Part shown: positions 1 to 10,189 of the stretch, piece after piece
Layout: each line of letters begins with the position of its first letter
Numbering within the stretch: position 1 is the stretch's first letter
Assembly: GCA_033980235.1 (NCBI GenBank)
Contig: CM067069.1
Span: 32,475,041-32,539,040 of the forward strand
Length of the DNA stretch: 64,000 nt
Source of the DNA: Diadema setosum
Lineage: Eukaryota; Echinodermata; Echinoidea; Diadematoida; Diadematidae
Reading direction: 5' to 3'
The notes under the pieces: model-generated
Databases searched by the model: none
Seen by the model: the letters and a program-made list of their open reading frames with translations, nothing else
Told to the model about the DNA's origin: nothing
Program-made: the position numbers and the translations under genes

Positions 1-1
1 C

Positions 2-181
2 ACCACTGCACACCAGGTGAGGTTCTTCTACCACATGAAAGGGAAGGGAATAGGAACCCTGAATGTCTACACCCGTACGGCCATCAACGGTCCGCTCAGC
101 CTTCTGTGGTCGGAGGACCGACAGGTGGGCGGCGACTGGACATACAAGGCTCTAGATATCTCCAGCACACAGGATTTCCAG
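2..181 (+). CDS. MAM domain exon (partial, 5' side outside window) of a MAM/LDLa transmembrane protein
   Basis: This is the last upstream exon visible of a gene entering from the left edge. Reading from base 2 gives an open frame with VRFFYHMKGKGIGTLNVY, then LLW, QVGGDW and a final DFQ. That is the characteristic middle of a MAM domain (aromatic-rich YHM, G-L-V, LLW, GxxW). MAM domains are extracellular adhesion or dimerisation modules of about 160 residues; roughly 60 are here. The exon ends at base 181 with a GT donor (gtttgt) in phase 0, and the next exon continues the MAM fold in frame. The start of the exon and any signal peptide are outside the window. A MAM identification is well supported; the orthologue cannot be named. 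Confidence 0.85.
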
Positions 182-417
182 GTTTGTGTAGAAATGTTTG
201 CCTTTAATTTTTGACATGCCAAGCTCTCGTGTGAATTTCCATACTTTTGTGCACTTGATGCCATAATACACAAATCGATCATCGAAGTATGGAATGCATT
301 GAGGACGAGCCTTTAAAAGAGAAACGACTGGTGTCAGAAGACTATTAAGGTGTTTTGAATGTTTGTTTGTTTTCTCCTGGTCAGGACGAGGAATACTATA
401 GTTTTTTGTTGTTGTTG

Positions 418-459
<42 letters not shown>

Positions 460-1565
460 GTTTTTTTTTTTTTTTTTTTTTTTTTACACCGCAGAACGAG
501 TCTAGTTTATCCTGCAAAGTCTTCCATAGGCCTATCTTTGCGTTCAACAAACGTTTGGTTTCATTCAGGTCACAGTAATTGAACATGCGATATGGGACGA
601 GGTGCAGCGATACTGTTGCTATAAAATGACGCTTACAGTGTTAGATAAAGTCGTCGGAAATGGATTATTTTCATCATAAATTTGCGAAGAGGAAGAAATA
701 TTCTCATCAAACTTTTAATCTAATTTTTCATAATTTACTTTGGAGAGCCCTTTCTAAGGTCAGGTTAAGTACATTTACTGACCATGATTTTGTAGTTTTT
801 TTTTCCCTTTGGTACGTCTGACATATAAGTCAATCACGTTTAAAATTCAGACCGTTACATTACAGTTATACTCCCAAATGTTTCAATGATGAGGATTTTA
901 CTCAAAGAGGCTGATCAATCAAGTCTTGCATTTGAGGATTGCATTTTTTTTTTTTTGGGGGGGGGGGGGGGGAGTTGGTAGCTTTGTGTGTTGTGTGTGT
1001 TGTCTGGTTTTAAGCACAAAAGAAAGCATCGTTGTAACCGACAGTGTCGAAATAGGAATTCGATTACTCAGAGTGTATAACGTCTGATATAGTCGCTGAT
1101 TTGAAATATTGAAACATGTCAAGTAAGAAAAAATACTGATGATATATAACTGAGCATGGAATGATAACAGAATGCATTGTACAAAAGAACAATTTTATGA
1201 ATTCTGCAAGTATCGAGAGATACGAAATTTCAAGACACCGTATATGCAAGTTATCCTTCCTTCTCACATTTTGTGAATACGCTTGTCGACACAGATATTT
1301 CAAAAATATTCCTTGCTAGCATTGCAATGATGACACATTAACAAGTACTACTAATACTTGTTTGCCCCTTTTATCCGATAGAAAAGCAGTTGACATAGAT
1401 CAATACATGATTTATGTTTTGATATGTTTCTTTGATGTGAATAGCGGAGACACTTGTCATAATTCTGCCCTTTTCCCCTTTTTGAAGATGTCGGGTTTTC
1501 ATGTCTTTGATCATCACTTAATAAGGAATTTGATCGTTTTTGGTCGTTTTCCCTTCCCACGTCAG
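182..1565 (+). other. Intron with TG/poly-T microsatellite and poly-G tract
   Basis: Intron of the MAM/LDLa gene, GT at 182 and a cag acceptor ending at 1565 after a pyrimidine stretch. It holds a (TG)n run followed by about 25 T at 422-485 and a poly-T/poly-G junction at 947-972. I see no coding exon or recognisable repeat family in it. Confidence 0.75.
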
Positions 1566-1689
1566 ATCATCCTTGAAGGCGTGATTGGATACACCATAGA
1601 GGGAGACATTGGGCTTGATGACATCAGCTTGACGCCACAGTGTGAACGCTCTGCGAATGCCCTACCTGTAATCTCCACGACAAAACCAG
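1566..1689 (+). CDS. MAM domain C-terminal exon plus linker
   Basis: The exon begins after a cag acceptor and continues the MAM domain in phase 0: IILEGVIGYTIEGDIGLDD, then ISLTPQC. The GDIGLDDIS..C block is the hallmark end of MAM domains, containing the last conserved acidic pair and cysteine. After the cysteine comes a short Ser/Thr/Pro-rich linker (SANALPVISTTKP). The donor gtta at 1690 leaves one base over (phase 1). That phase is kept by the next four exons, the usual arrangement for shuffled extracellular modules. Confidence 0.88.
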
Positions 1690-2479
1690 GTTAGATTTTT
1701 CCCCCTTCAAACCAATTTCCTCTCCCCTCCCTCTCTCTTCCTGCCCCCTATCACCCTCCCTCTCTTTTCTCTCTCCATCTCTCTCTCTTCCTCTCTCTGT
1801 CTCCCTCTCTGTCTCTGTCTGAACAGCCTGGGAGAGTAGGCCTACTTGTTTGTTTGTTTTTTCTTTTAATTTAATTTAATTTTATTTCATTTCATTTCCA
1901 ACAAGAATTATACATGATCATTTAAGCGCAACACAATCAAGCTATTGAATGAAGACAATTTTTTTTTAATTTAATATTTTCGTCAGTTCGTGAATTGTTA
2001 CATAAGACATGTAAGATAAATGAGAACTACGCAATCAAGCAATTGAATGAAGACAACATTTTAATTGAATATTTACATCAGTTCGTGAATTGTTATAATA
2101 AGATAAGAAACGTTGAAATAAGTAATATAGAATTAATTAACGTAACATGATTCTGTAGTGGAAATGATATACATTCATTTTCGTTTCGTTCACTCTGGTT
2201 TTTTTTTTTCTTGACATTTAGTGATTGATATGTACATTCAACAGACAAACTGTCAACATTTTATGACCGCTTAATTTTACCGGTAACATCTTTTGTCTTC
2301 CTAAGCAGATGCTATCGCTAATATTTTGAAATGATTTGGTCCTTGATTACAAGTTGAAAATTCTGCGGGCAAAATATCATGCACGTAATGGCGTTCACAC
2401 ATGGACATAGGTGAAGATGTATCACAGAACACTGCCATTTTATTATACCCCCATACTTCTTCGGATTTTCTGCTGACAG
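1690..2479 (+). other. Intron with tandem 95-bp duplication and CT-rich tract
   Basis: Phase-1 intron. It has a pyrimidine-rich stretch (1,700-1,822) and then a TTTAATT/TTTCATTTC low-complexity block at 1,862-1,902 resembling LINE tails elsewhere in the window. A segment with GCAATCAAGCAATTGAATGA-like sequence occurs twice (about 1,925-2,015 and 2,020-2,110), an imperfect tandem duplication of about 95 bp. Confidence 0.65.
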
Positions 2480-2620
2480 TAACGGACGCTCCACGAACCC
2501 TGCCGCAGTGTCTGCCCGGTAGATTCTTGTGCACTTCCAGCCAGGTGTGTATTTTGCAAAGCAGAGTGTGTGATGGTGTCCAGGACTGTCTTGACTGGGA
2601 GGACGAACAAGGTTGTTCGA
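2480..2620 (+). CDS. LDL-receptor class A module 1 exon
   Basis: Phase 1-1 exon between a tgacag acceptor and a strong gtgagt donor. After a short linker (VTDAPRTLPQ) it encodes a complete LDLa repeat with six cysteines in the spacing C-x6-C-x5-C-x6-C-x5-C-x8-C. The calcium cage is recognisable as CDGVQDC followed by DWEDEQGC. LDLa modules of about 40 residues bind calcium and then protein ligands in LDL-receptor and MAM/LDLa proteins. The symmetric 1-1 phase allows this exon to be duplicated or lost without breaking the frame. Confidence 0.9.
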
Positions 2621-3673
2621 GTGAGTAAACCAGTTTTTATTTCACTTTCATTTTGTGAGTTTCATTTCTAACCAAAGAAACAACTGCTGTAAGACATTTT
2701 GAATAAACACAATGACAGAAAATAAGTCAGTACAAGTAATGTACAACAGTGTCATCCAGGAAAATACTGTGACCTGAAATTAGTCAATGCTGCGAATTGT
2801 ATGAAAAATACCGAATCTAAGTCGTATGTTGTTGGAAATGGAGGAGACTACTTTAAAGGGGGGGGGGGGGGGGAGCTTGTAGTTGCAGTCGGCTTGTAAA
2901 CAATAACTTATTTCCGGACTATCAAAACTAGGCAAATTGTCTTAACCAAAAAAAGAAAGACAAAAAGAAATGCACACACACACACACAACAACAACAAGG
3001 GCAGCTCTATTGTTTAAAAAAAAATGAAGGAATATTTGTATAGGGAGAGACTGAAGTGGACAAGAGGATCAGGGCGAAGGAAGAAGAGTTGAAGGATACA
3101 CATAATGCACACCACGGCATAGAGACGAGATTGTATAAGGAACAACAAATGATTATATTAAGGACTTGAAATCAGGATTTATGAGTGTCTATTCATACAT
3201 TCTGCTATAATTATACAGGATTGTCTAAAGAAAAATCTGAAAAGTCCTCACAGTCTTGCCCATAGCAAAATGACAGAGTGATGGTGGCACACATCGTACC
3301 TCTCATATTCAGAATATGTAGGTGTCTAATCGTTTGAACAGCTACGAGTCAAAGTGTGATAGATTAGCTTTGCGCTGGACGCACCTACCAAGAGGTACGC
3401 CACCGACGAGATGCTATAATGTCACGATCATGAATACAGCGACTCTTTCCGTAGGAGACACAAATCATGGTATAAAACGGAACAATTTTGGAATATTAAA
3501 TGAAGAGGGTCCATCATAGCAATCCCCTCCATTTCTGACAACTTTTCGCTGTCCAGCCCTCTTCACCCGTTGAAGACAAAATGACACGCATTTCCCACAG
3601 ACACCTGCCCGAGTATACTCGGGAATCGTCCTCAACGGGTTAAATTATCTTGTCCGCCTACATCTCATCCCAG
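2621..3673 (+). other. Intron with poly-G run and a small hairpin MITE
   Basis: Phase-1 intron ending at a ccag acceptor. It contains a poly-G run at 2,859-2,873, a purine-rich stretch near 3,050 and the 76-bp hairpin repeat described separately (3,565-3,640). I see no additional LDLa exon in it. Confidence 0.7.
3565..3640 (+). repeat. 76-bp hairpin MITE-like repeat
   Basis: Terminal inverted repeats ACCCGTTGAAGAC (3,565-3,577) and GTCCTCAACGGGT (3,628-3,640) match at 12 of 13 positions. At its heart is a perfect 16-bp palindrome CCCGAGTATACTCGGG (3,608-3,623). The whole unit can fold into a two-part hairpin. Family unknown to me; it is too small to encode anything. Confidence 0.6.
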
Positions 3674-3811
3674 GTACCCCTGTGAATCCCACCGCATCAA
3701 ACTGCGATCCCGGCTTTTACCAGTGTCCCTCCAGCAAGGCGTGCATCGACAACGGCCAGGTGTGCGACGGCCTCAACGATTGCTCTCTCGGCGAAGACGA
3801 GGAAGATTGCC
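3674..3811 (+). CDS. LDL-receptor class A module 2 exon
   Basis: Phase 1-1 exon with a cag acceptor and gtaagt donor. The linker STPVNPTASN is followed by a second full LDLa repeat: CDPGFYQCPSSKACIDN, then VCDGLNDCSLGEDEEDC. All six cysteines and the acidic calcium ligands (DGLNDC, GEDEEDC) are present. Its size and phase match the first LDLa exon, consistent with module duplication. GC content is higher than in the flanking intron, as expected for a real exon. Confidence 0.92.
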
Positions 3812-5023
3812 GTAAGTGACCGATCAAAGATTTGGAACTCCGTTTCGGAAATTGGTAGCTACTCCTTACCATGAAATGATAGATTTAAGGCCATGCATAC
3901 GCTTTCTAGAAAGAAGGGACACGAACATGTTAGTTAATAATTATCTCTAAACAAGTCGTTTCTGTCCCAACACAATTTCCCACTTTGATCGAGATGCGAA
4001 AGTTCGGACCCTGACAAGGGCACTGGGTTAAGGCTGGGGGTAAGGGTTTGTTTGTTTGTTTGTTTGTTTGTTTGTTTGTTTGATGTTTGTTTGCTTGTTT
4101 GTTTGTTTGTTGTTGTTTTTGGGGGTTGGTTGGTTGGTTGGTTGGTCGGTTTTTTCTAGAACACGGAAAATAATAACCTATAGGCCCCATCATTATTTCA
4201 TGTGATTTGATTTGAATATATTCCAGTGTTGTTGTTTACAAATCTTTGTTTACATTTCCATATCGAGACAGTACATTCAAGTGAAGGTTAACCTAATTTT
4301 TACTTTGTACTGATTGTATTTTGTAGAATTTTCTAGAAACATATGAAAGTGAATTAATAATGAAGTTGACATTAAAGTTAAATGTGTCATTAGCGTATGG
4401 GACGATCATGCAGTCAATTTCTGTATCCTATATTTACGTCATTACTTAAAGCAATTTCTTAATGACTGAGTGCTGAAGCGTTAATGGCTGACTTTTTCTG
4501 TTTTATGAAGGAATCCATTTTTCTTGAGGTGTTTGTAATGACATGGTAATAGTGTAACATTCATGAGATCTCCCTCTCCCTCAACCCTCCTATGACCAAA
4601 CCACCCTTCTCCATATTCCCCATTCCCCCTCCCCCTTCCTATGCCCCCCCCCCCCTCCAACCAACACCACAGAGAGACGCACAATGCAAAATAAAACAAA
4701 ACAACAAGGGAGCACGAGTTCACGCAGCTAAATTGCTTTCCTCGGTGGATGCACTCCAATGTCTCAAAGTGTATGCAATCAAGAACGGGGTGTAAACACA
4801 TTGTTATAGTCAGGAGTTCATTGTCTTTCCAGTCTCAAATCTTCCAAATGGTTGTAGTAATATGTTAAGGAATAACGACTTTTTTATTCATTGATTATGT
4901 TTCTGTTTTGCGTTGTTATTGTTGTTGTTGTTGTTGTTTTCGTTATTATTTTGTTGAGTAAAACTGCCATGGAATTGTATTAAATATTTGCTGTTAATTT
5001 CTTTTATCTCCTGACTCTTTCAG
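3812..5023 (+). other. Intron with TTTG and TTG microsatellites
   Basis: Phase-1 intron. It holds a (TTTG)n tract merging into TTGG repeats at 4,046-4,145, a pyrimidine/poly-C tract at 4,569-4,660 and a (TTG)n tract at 4,913-4,938. Nothing coding is visible. Confidence 0.7.
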
Positions 5024-5035
5024 CTAATCCCAAGA
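5024..5035 (+). CDS. 12-nt microexon before the membrane helix
   Basis: After the acceptor ctgactctttcag at 5,011-5,023, only twelve bases (ctaatcccaaga) precede a gtaag donor at 5,036. With the leftover C of the previous exon it reads P-N-P-K and keeps phase 1. It can be included or skipped without changing frame, so it would lengthen the juxtamembrane stalk by four residues. It is supported only by splice signals and phase, so it may be alternatively spliced or not used. Confidence 0.6.
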
Positions 5036-5771
5036 GTAAGTATACAATTATCTTTTCTTTGCAAATACAAATGATATCAATCAGGCCTCTCTGCGATTAT
5101 GATAGTGTGTTTTGCTTCTTCGTCCGGCACAGCAAATTGTCAGTCATGTTTTCAACTTCTTGTCCGGCGTTTCAAACCTTATGGCAAGAGGAAAAAGAAA
5201 AGAAAAAAAAAGTTACCACGATGAGTAATACATAGGAGTGCACTACAAACGCATGTATATGCCTGATTGGGACAAGTCTGTAACATTGCCGTGGCAAGAA
5301 AAGAAACAACAAACATTCAAGTAGCAAATTAGTCAATGTATATCCCACGTATTGGTCTGGTTGCATATAACAAAATATGCCTGTTCTTATCTGTGTAGAA
5401 ATGACTTATTCCTCGATTATCAAAAAAAAAAAAAGTTCGATGTTGATTTTGGCCCCTCTTCGAGTGGAGAAATGAAATAATGTTTTAATCATTAGGACAG
5501 TTTGCTGGACTTTCGCGAGACTATACTTCTCGTGACACGTGTGCAAGGAAGAGGATCTGATACCATCCATTTCAGGCTAATGCTAAACGGTCGGGAGGCG
5601 GCAAAGCCCCCTTTCACCAGAAATCGGTGAAAACAACTGAAATGAGAAGATGACCCTGCCTGAGATGAGTTGTAATACTGTTTAAATGATTACTTGTAAC
5701 ACCCGTGACAAAAGGTGAGAATTCTTTTTGTTACTTCTCTAATATTGTTTGGTGATAACGTTTCTGTCTAG
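5036..5771 (+). other. Intron, no recognisable repeat
   Basis: Phase-1 intron with an acceptor tttctgtctag. It contains short A-rich tracts and nothing I can assign. Confidence 0.65.
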
Positions 5772-5880
5772 ATACATCCCTGATCATTGGCCTGAGTGTG
5801 ACCTTTGGTATTCTGGCCATCGTGTGTGCTGCTGCCCTGGCTTTCTATTTAGTCAACAGACAACGGAGCGTGAAAAAGCC
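5772..5880 (+). CDS. Transmembrane exon of the MAM/LDLa protein
   Basis: The exon encodes NTSLIIGLSVTFGILAIVCA, then AALAFYLVNRQRSVKKP. A single hydrophobic helix of about 26 residues (LIIGLS to FYLV) is followed at once by a basic stop-transfer segment (NRQRSVKK). This makes the product a type I membrane protein with MAM and LDLa modules outside. The donor gtaagt at 5,881 leaves phase 2, ending the run of phase-1 introns as expected when moving from extracellular modules to the cytoplasmic tail. Confidence 0.92.
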
Positions 5881-7014
5881 GTAAGTATAGCATAGCGCTG
5901 TCTTGCTTGTCGAATTCTCAGCATTGGATGGGGTTTGGGCTAAGAGTAGTCTTCTTAGCAGCCTTAACAGGTACAGTTCATTAGATGTCAATTATTTCTT
6001 TAAAGGAAACTAAAACCCAAATGTAAATGTGGATTGAGTGAAAGTAGCAACATCAGTAGGCCTATAGAACACATCAGTGAAAGTTTGGGGGGGGGGGGGG
6101 GGAAATGGGACAATGGATCCCACTGCAGTCATTGTTGTACAGGGAGACTGACACACTTCTGGACGGCATTATTGACAACAATATAAAGAAAATATAAAGA
6201 AAATTTAACATATTCCCTTTTCTAACATTATGTAAGAGCACTTGACTTTCAACCTCTCAGAAAACATGGGGAATGAATTTGCCCTCAACATACATATAAA
6301 TGTCACTAAAAAGTCGATGGATTGAGTTAATGGAATGAATAATGAACTTATGTTGAATTTTTCATTCATTTTCTTTATAAGGTTGCATTTAGTATACCGG
6401 TATAGTATATAGTATACGGTACATGATATAAAGTACAGTATATAGTAATAATTATGACGTCAGGTTCAACGCACAATGAAAAAGACTGGCAAATATGTTT
6501 TTGTGTTTTTTTTTTCCTGAGAGAAAATGTGAGGAAAGAGTGTCCATTATTTACATGTATTATTTAAGGAGGAAACTATGTACCTTCTTGGAGTTGTTTC
6601 TTCTATAAAAACAATAAAAGTATCGACTCTGCTCTTTGCAACATTATGAACACAAGAAAAATTCCAGCGCCACGGTGTTGTGGATTTGTAGGTCTCAAGG
6701 GTTCTTCTTAACTGCAGATGTAAAAATATAACAAGAAAAGAACTATCGCTTTTATGTTAATATATGTCGGGTTAAACATTCTTTTCCTTTTCGTGTAATT
6801 CATATAAATTTTATATGTGATTACAACATGGCTCTCCTCTCATAAATATGAGGGCGTCCTTGCATGAAAGTTTGTTTCCCTTTCATCATTCTATAGTTTG
6901 AATGTAATCAATGTGTATGGTCTCATTATAGTATGTAAGAGGTGTTTATTTCAATTACTATCATGCTCAAAGATCGTATTCAGCTTTAAATTGTCATTTT
7001 TCATTCTCATGCAG
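5881..7014 (+). other. Intron with poly-G tract
   Basis: Phase-2 intron with a 16-base poly-G tract near 6,088 and an AGTATA-rich stretch at 6,391-6,440. No exon or repeat family recognised. Confidence 0.65.
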
Positions 7015-7063
7015 GGGAGCTGTGTCATTCGATAAAGGCGTGCCAAATCCAGGATATGACAAT
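7015..7063 (+). CDS. Cytoplasmic tail exon with NPGY motif
   Basis: A 49-nt exon flanked by a catgcag acceptor and a gtaagt donor. With the two bases carried over it reads PGAVSFDKGVPNPGYDN. NPGY fits the NPxY consensus that recruits PTB-domain and AP-2 adaptors in LDL-receptor family tails. The exon ends in phase 0. Confidence 0.88.
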
Positions 7064-7154
7064 GTAAGTTTGACTTGCATGTATTATTAACAAGTTTGTA
7101 TGGAAAGGAATACACTGGTACAGACGGATGGAATTCCGCAGATTATGGTGCCCT

Positions 7155-7363
7155 GCGCCCTGTCTTATAAAACTTGTGATCAAATCAATCAATCAATCAA
7201 TCACAAATCTCTTGAAAGCTGCAATCAGTCGCACCTGTGATTGGCTGATTGCATTTCGCCGTCTTAATTTCAATCATAACTTTTTTTTATAAGATGGGTT
7301 TGCATTCAATCGTAAAGTTGCGATTGATTTGAATCCATCACAAGTCTTTATAAGACGGGGCCC
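7155..7363 (+). mobile_element. MITE with GGGCCCYGTCTTATAAA-type termini
   Basis: The left end gcgccctgtcttataaaact and the right end (reverse complement gggccccgtcttataaagac) form inverted repeats extending about 40 bp, through CTTGTGATxxAATCAATC. The 209-bp unit has no coding capacity. Four ATCA repeats (7,184-7,201) lie inside the left arm. The transposase family is not identifiable from the ends alone. Confidence 0.7.
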
Positions 7364-7699
7364 TGATCGGACAAACTGGTTTTGCGGTGACAGAATCGAA
7401 AAGGTGTGCGAGGTGGGGGGGGGGGACACGACTCTTTTATGCTCTAAGGAAGGTATTATAATATCTTTCCAAAGTAAAGAATAAGTTGGATATAATAGGC
7501 CTACCTATAAGCACGGTGTAGGACGTTAGATGGAAGGATATAGCGAGAGAGAAAAATGTGTTGTTTCGATTAAGGAACGATTCATTATCACCTTTTTCCC
7601 CAATAGTAATACGGAAACGAGAAAAGTCATACCAAATATCTTTATGTCACCATGCACCTAGCTTAAAGTGTCTATAAAATGGCATTAACTCAGTCGGAT

Positions 7700-7890
7700 G
7701 GGGTTCAAGTACACGCACATAAAGGGTATTTCGTTGGTCTTATGCCAAAAGGGCCTTAACGAGACTTTGTACACTATTTCCAGTGTTATGTCAAATGGCC
7801 CTTAACGCTATAGACTTTGTACACTACATGTATTAGTGCCCTTTTGGCATAACAGGGGAAGTTCTTTAAGGCCCTTTTGGCTATAGGACC
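7700..7890 (+). repeat. Short imperfect tandem and inverted repeats
   Basis: The phrase TTATGCCAAAAGGGCC / GGCCCTTTTGGCATAA occurs in both orientations (7,739-7,756 and 7,839-7,853), and TAACG..GACTTTGTACACTA occurs twice (7,757 and 7,804). This is a compact mosaic of duplicated and inverted pieces, probably a decayed foldback element. Confidence 0.5.
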
Positions 7891-8302
7891 GACGATTTTA
7901 TAACTTTGAGGCCGGGAAGATAGAAGAAGAGAAGGCGAGAAATAGACAGAATAATGAACGGGGAGATCAATCCATGTGAGCTGATACAACGTATGTGACA
8001 TTATGTGTCTATAAATATGTACATTGAATTTTATTACATAATGGATTTTTTCAAAAGTCTTTTAAAGAATGCGTTCGATATTCATTCATTATAATTATAT
8101 GAAATTTAATAACGAATTTTGAAAAAAACAAGGTTAGATAAAACACTCTGCAGTAAATATCTGTACTAAAACTAACATTTGAATCCAGTACATGAATGTG
8201 GTTTCAAATCTTTTGAAAGATAGAGCAGGCCCGTAGCCAGGATTTTTCAAGGGGGGGGTGCGGTCACTAAAAAAACGGACCTTCGGTACCAATACCAATG
8301 AT

Positions 8303-8303
<1 letters not shown>

Positions 8304-8370
<67 letters not shown>
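8304..8370 (+). repeat. Compound (AC)n(TA)n microsatellite
   Basis: About 14 AC dinucleotides run directly into about 19 TA dinucleotides. Short open frames here are repeat artefacts. Confidence 0.95.
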
Positions 8371-8372
<2 letters not shown>

Positions 8373-8765
8373 TTTGGACGACCGAACTACAAAAGTTGTA
8401 TAAGACATTGCGCGCGAAGCGCGCCGCAAATTGTGAATTTTGACTGTTTTAATGACGTTTTAAAGTCTCGAGGAAATTTGTATTTTTGTCTGTTGCATGC
8501 AATCGCGTTACGGTATTTCATCTAGGAAATAGTAAAAACTCATTTTGCCAGGAAGTTGCAAAGTTTAATTGTGTTCGAGACTCTGCGCGCGTAGCGCGCC
8601 GCAAAATTGAGAATAGTGATTTTCCTGGTGTTGTTTTAACTTTTATTCTTTCTATTGTATACCCGCGTTAGCAGGCCTGAAGCCAGAATTTTTAAAGGAA
8701 GGGGGGATTGCGTTAATTAACAAAACGGTCCTTTGATACTGTCCCGGGAGGGGTAGCGACAATTA

Positions 8766-9050
8766 AAAGGTGGACACCATGCTCATACATGGACTTTCAA
8801 AATGGCCCCTAAACGAGTAATGATCATATGATTTTTTCGGGCCTTAAAAACAAGTATTCCTTAAATGTTTCCTGCACCCTAAAGAAGTACTTCATCATGA
8901 TTGAACAATACACCATTTTCCCAAATTTCGGCCTTTTTGATACCCTTTGATTATATACACTCGTACATCACACTTTCCATCTAATCCGTGAGAAAAAACG
9001 ACCCCTATTACGCGTTTTCTTTAGCGAGTATGGTCACGGTGTCCACCTTT
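8766..9050 (+). mobile_element. 285-bp MITE with AAAGGTGGACACC termini
   Basis: AAAGGTGGACACC at 8,766-8,778 and GGTGTCCACCTTT at 9,038-9,050 are perfect 13-bp inverted repeats, with similarity continuing inward (atgctcatac against gtgaccatac). There is no coding capacity. The flanks are not clear enough to call a target duplication. Confidence 0.65.
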
Positions 9051-9277
9051 CAGTTGGAGTTTTCCATCCCATTGGATGCTGTTTGGAAGATGAAACATTC
9101 ACTTTACTATACAGTATATCAGCCGTTGGTATGCGAGTTTGTCAAAAACGAAAATAAATAAGAAAATTTTTAAAACAAAATGAATTGTAAATGTGAACCA
9201 TTTATATTTTGCCTCCTTGTGGCAGGATATTTCCAGCATTTCCGAACTTTCAAATAATCATTTCAGATTTAATAATA

Positions 9278-9613
9278 TTAAAGGTAGTAGATCCGATTCG
9301 CAAACATCTCCAATATCAGTCAAATGTCATATTAACCATCATGCTAAGAAGGTTTTCTTTGTGAAATTTGGAGGTCAGTGAAATTCAAAAATTAAACATC
9401 CGTTAGCCATTGGAAGAAGTTGAGTACAAATTCAGACCTCAGGCTTAGTGCTCAGATGTTTTCCTATTTGATTTGATCTGTCTTACTGTGCACACTAAGA
9501 TACATACTGGAATGGTTATTTCTTATTTATTAAATTATAGTAGCATATTTGGTTACTAGCTGTCTCTAGGTATTTTCGAATTTGGGCTGCAAAGAGATCC
9601 ACTATACCTTTAA
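9278..9613 (+). mobile_element. TTAA-flanked MITE
   Basis: TTAA at 9,278-9,281 and 9,610-9,613 flank inverted ends AGGTAGTAGATCC and GGATCxACTATACCT, with further similarity inward (CGCAAA / TTTGCAG). TTAA target duplications are typical of piggyBac and Kolobok superfamilies; the assignment is inference. A related element lies at 13,420-13,977. Confidence 0.5.
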
Positions 9614-10018
9614 GTTAGAAGAGAGATAAGTAAATAATGATAAAATAAACAAACAAAAAAGAATGAGTTTCTTTTGTAATACTATCTGACAAACTTTTTA
9701 CTTTACCATTTTACTTCATAGCTCAGCACTTTCCATTCTCTCTCATACCCTCTTACCCATTACATTTATATGAAATACAACTAAAATGAGTTTGCGTGCC
9801 TGCATAATACTCTTTGGAAATTATAAGTGAAAATGTTCTTAGGTTTTGGCTCACTTTAAAATGAGAACCAATAGAACTGTCACAACATGAGAAAATGTAT
9901 AAGTAATAATCAACACTACATTTCCGAATTTGGCCTGCAAAGAAATCCGCTACCTGTAAGTTAGAAAAGAGATTAGTAAATAATGATAAAATAAACAACA
10001 AAAAAGAATGAGTTTCTA
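9576..10018 (+). repeat. Direct duplication of a 95-bp segment
   Basis: 9,576-9,672 and 9,921-10,018 are near-identical: a TTCGAATTTGGxCTGCAAAG core through AATGATAAAATAAACAA to GAATGAGTTTCT. They include the right end of the TTAA-flanked MITE, so the duplication postdates that insertion or marks a second copy of the element. Confidence 0.7.
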
Positions 10019-10189
10019 CCGCCGTATCCAGAACAGAGCCTGAAACGGTCAGTGGCGTATCTAGGGAAAACGGCGCCCGGGGCAAGCACGAAAATTGCGC
10101 CCCTAATTTCTGAAAAAGTGTTCAACACCAACCCCATCCCGGTAGGGACTTTAAATAAAGTCCACATGATGCTTTTTCAAGCACTTAAA

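Noticed and set aside
152..586. Long open frames across the TG/poly-T tract
   Set aside because: They translate to HTHT and poly-K/F strings from a microsatellite inside an intron.
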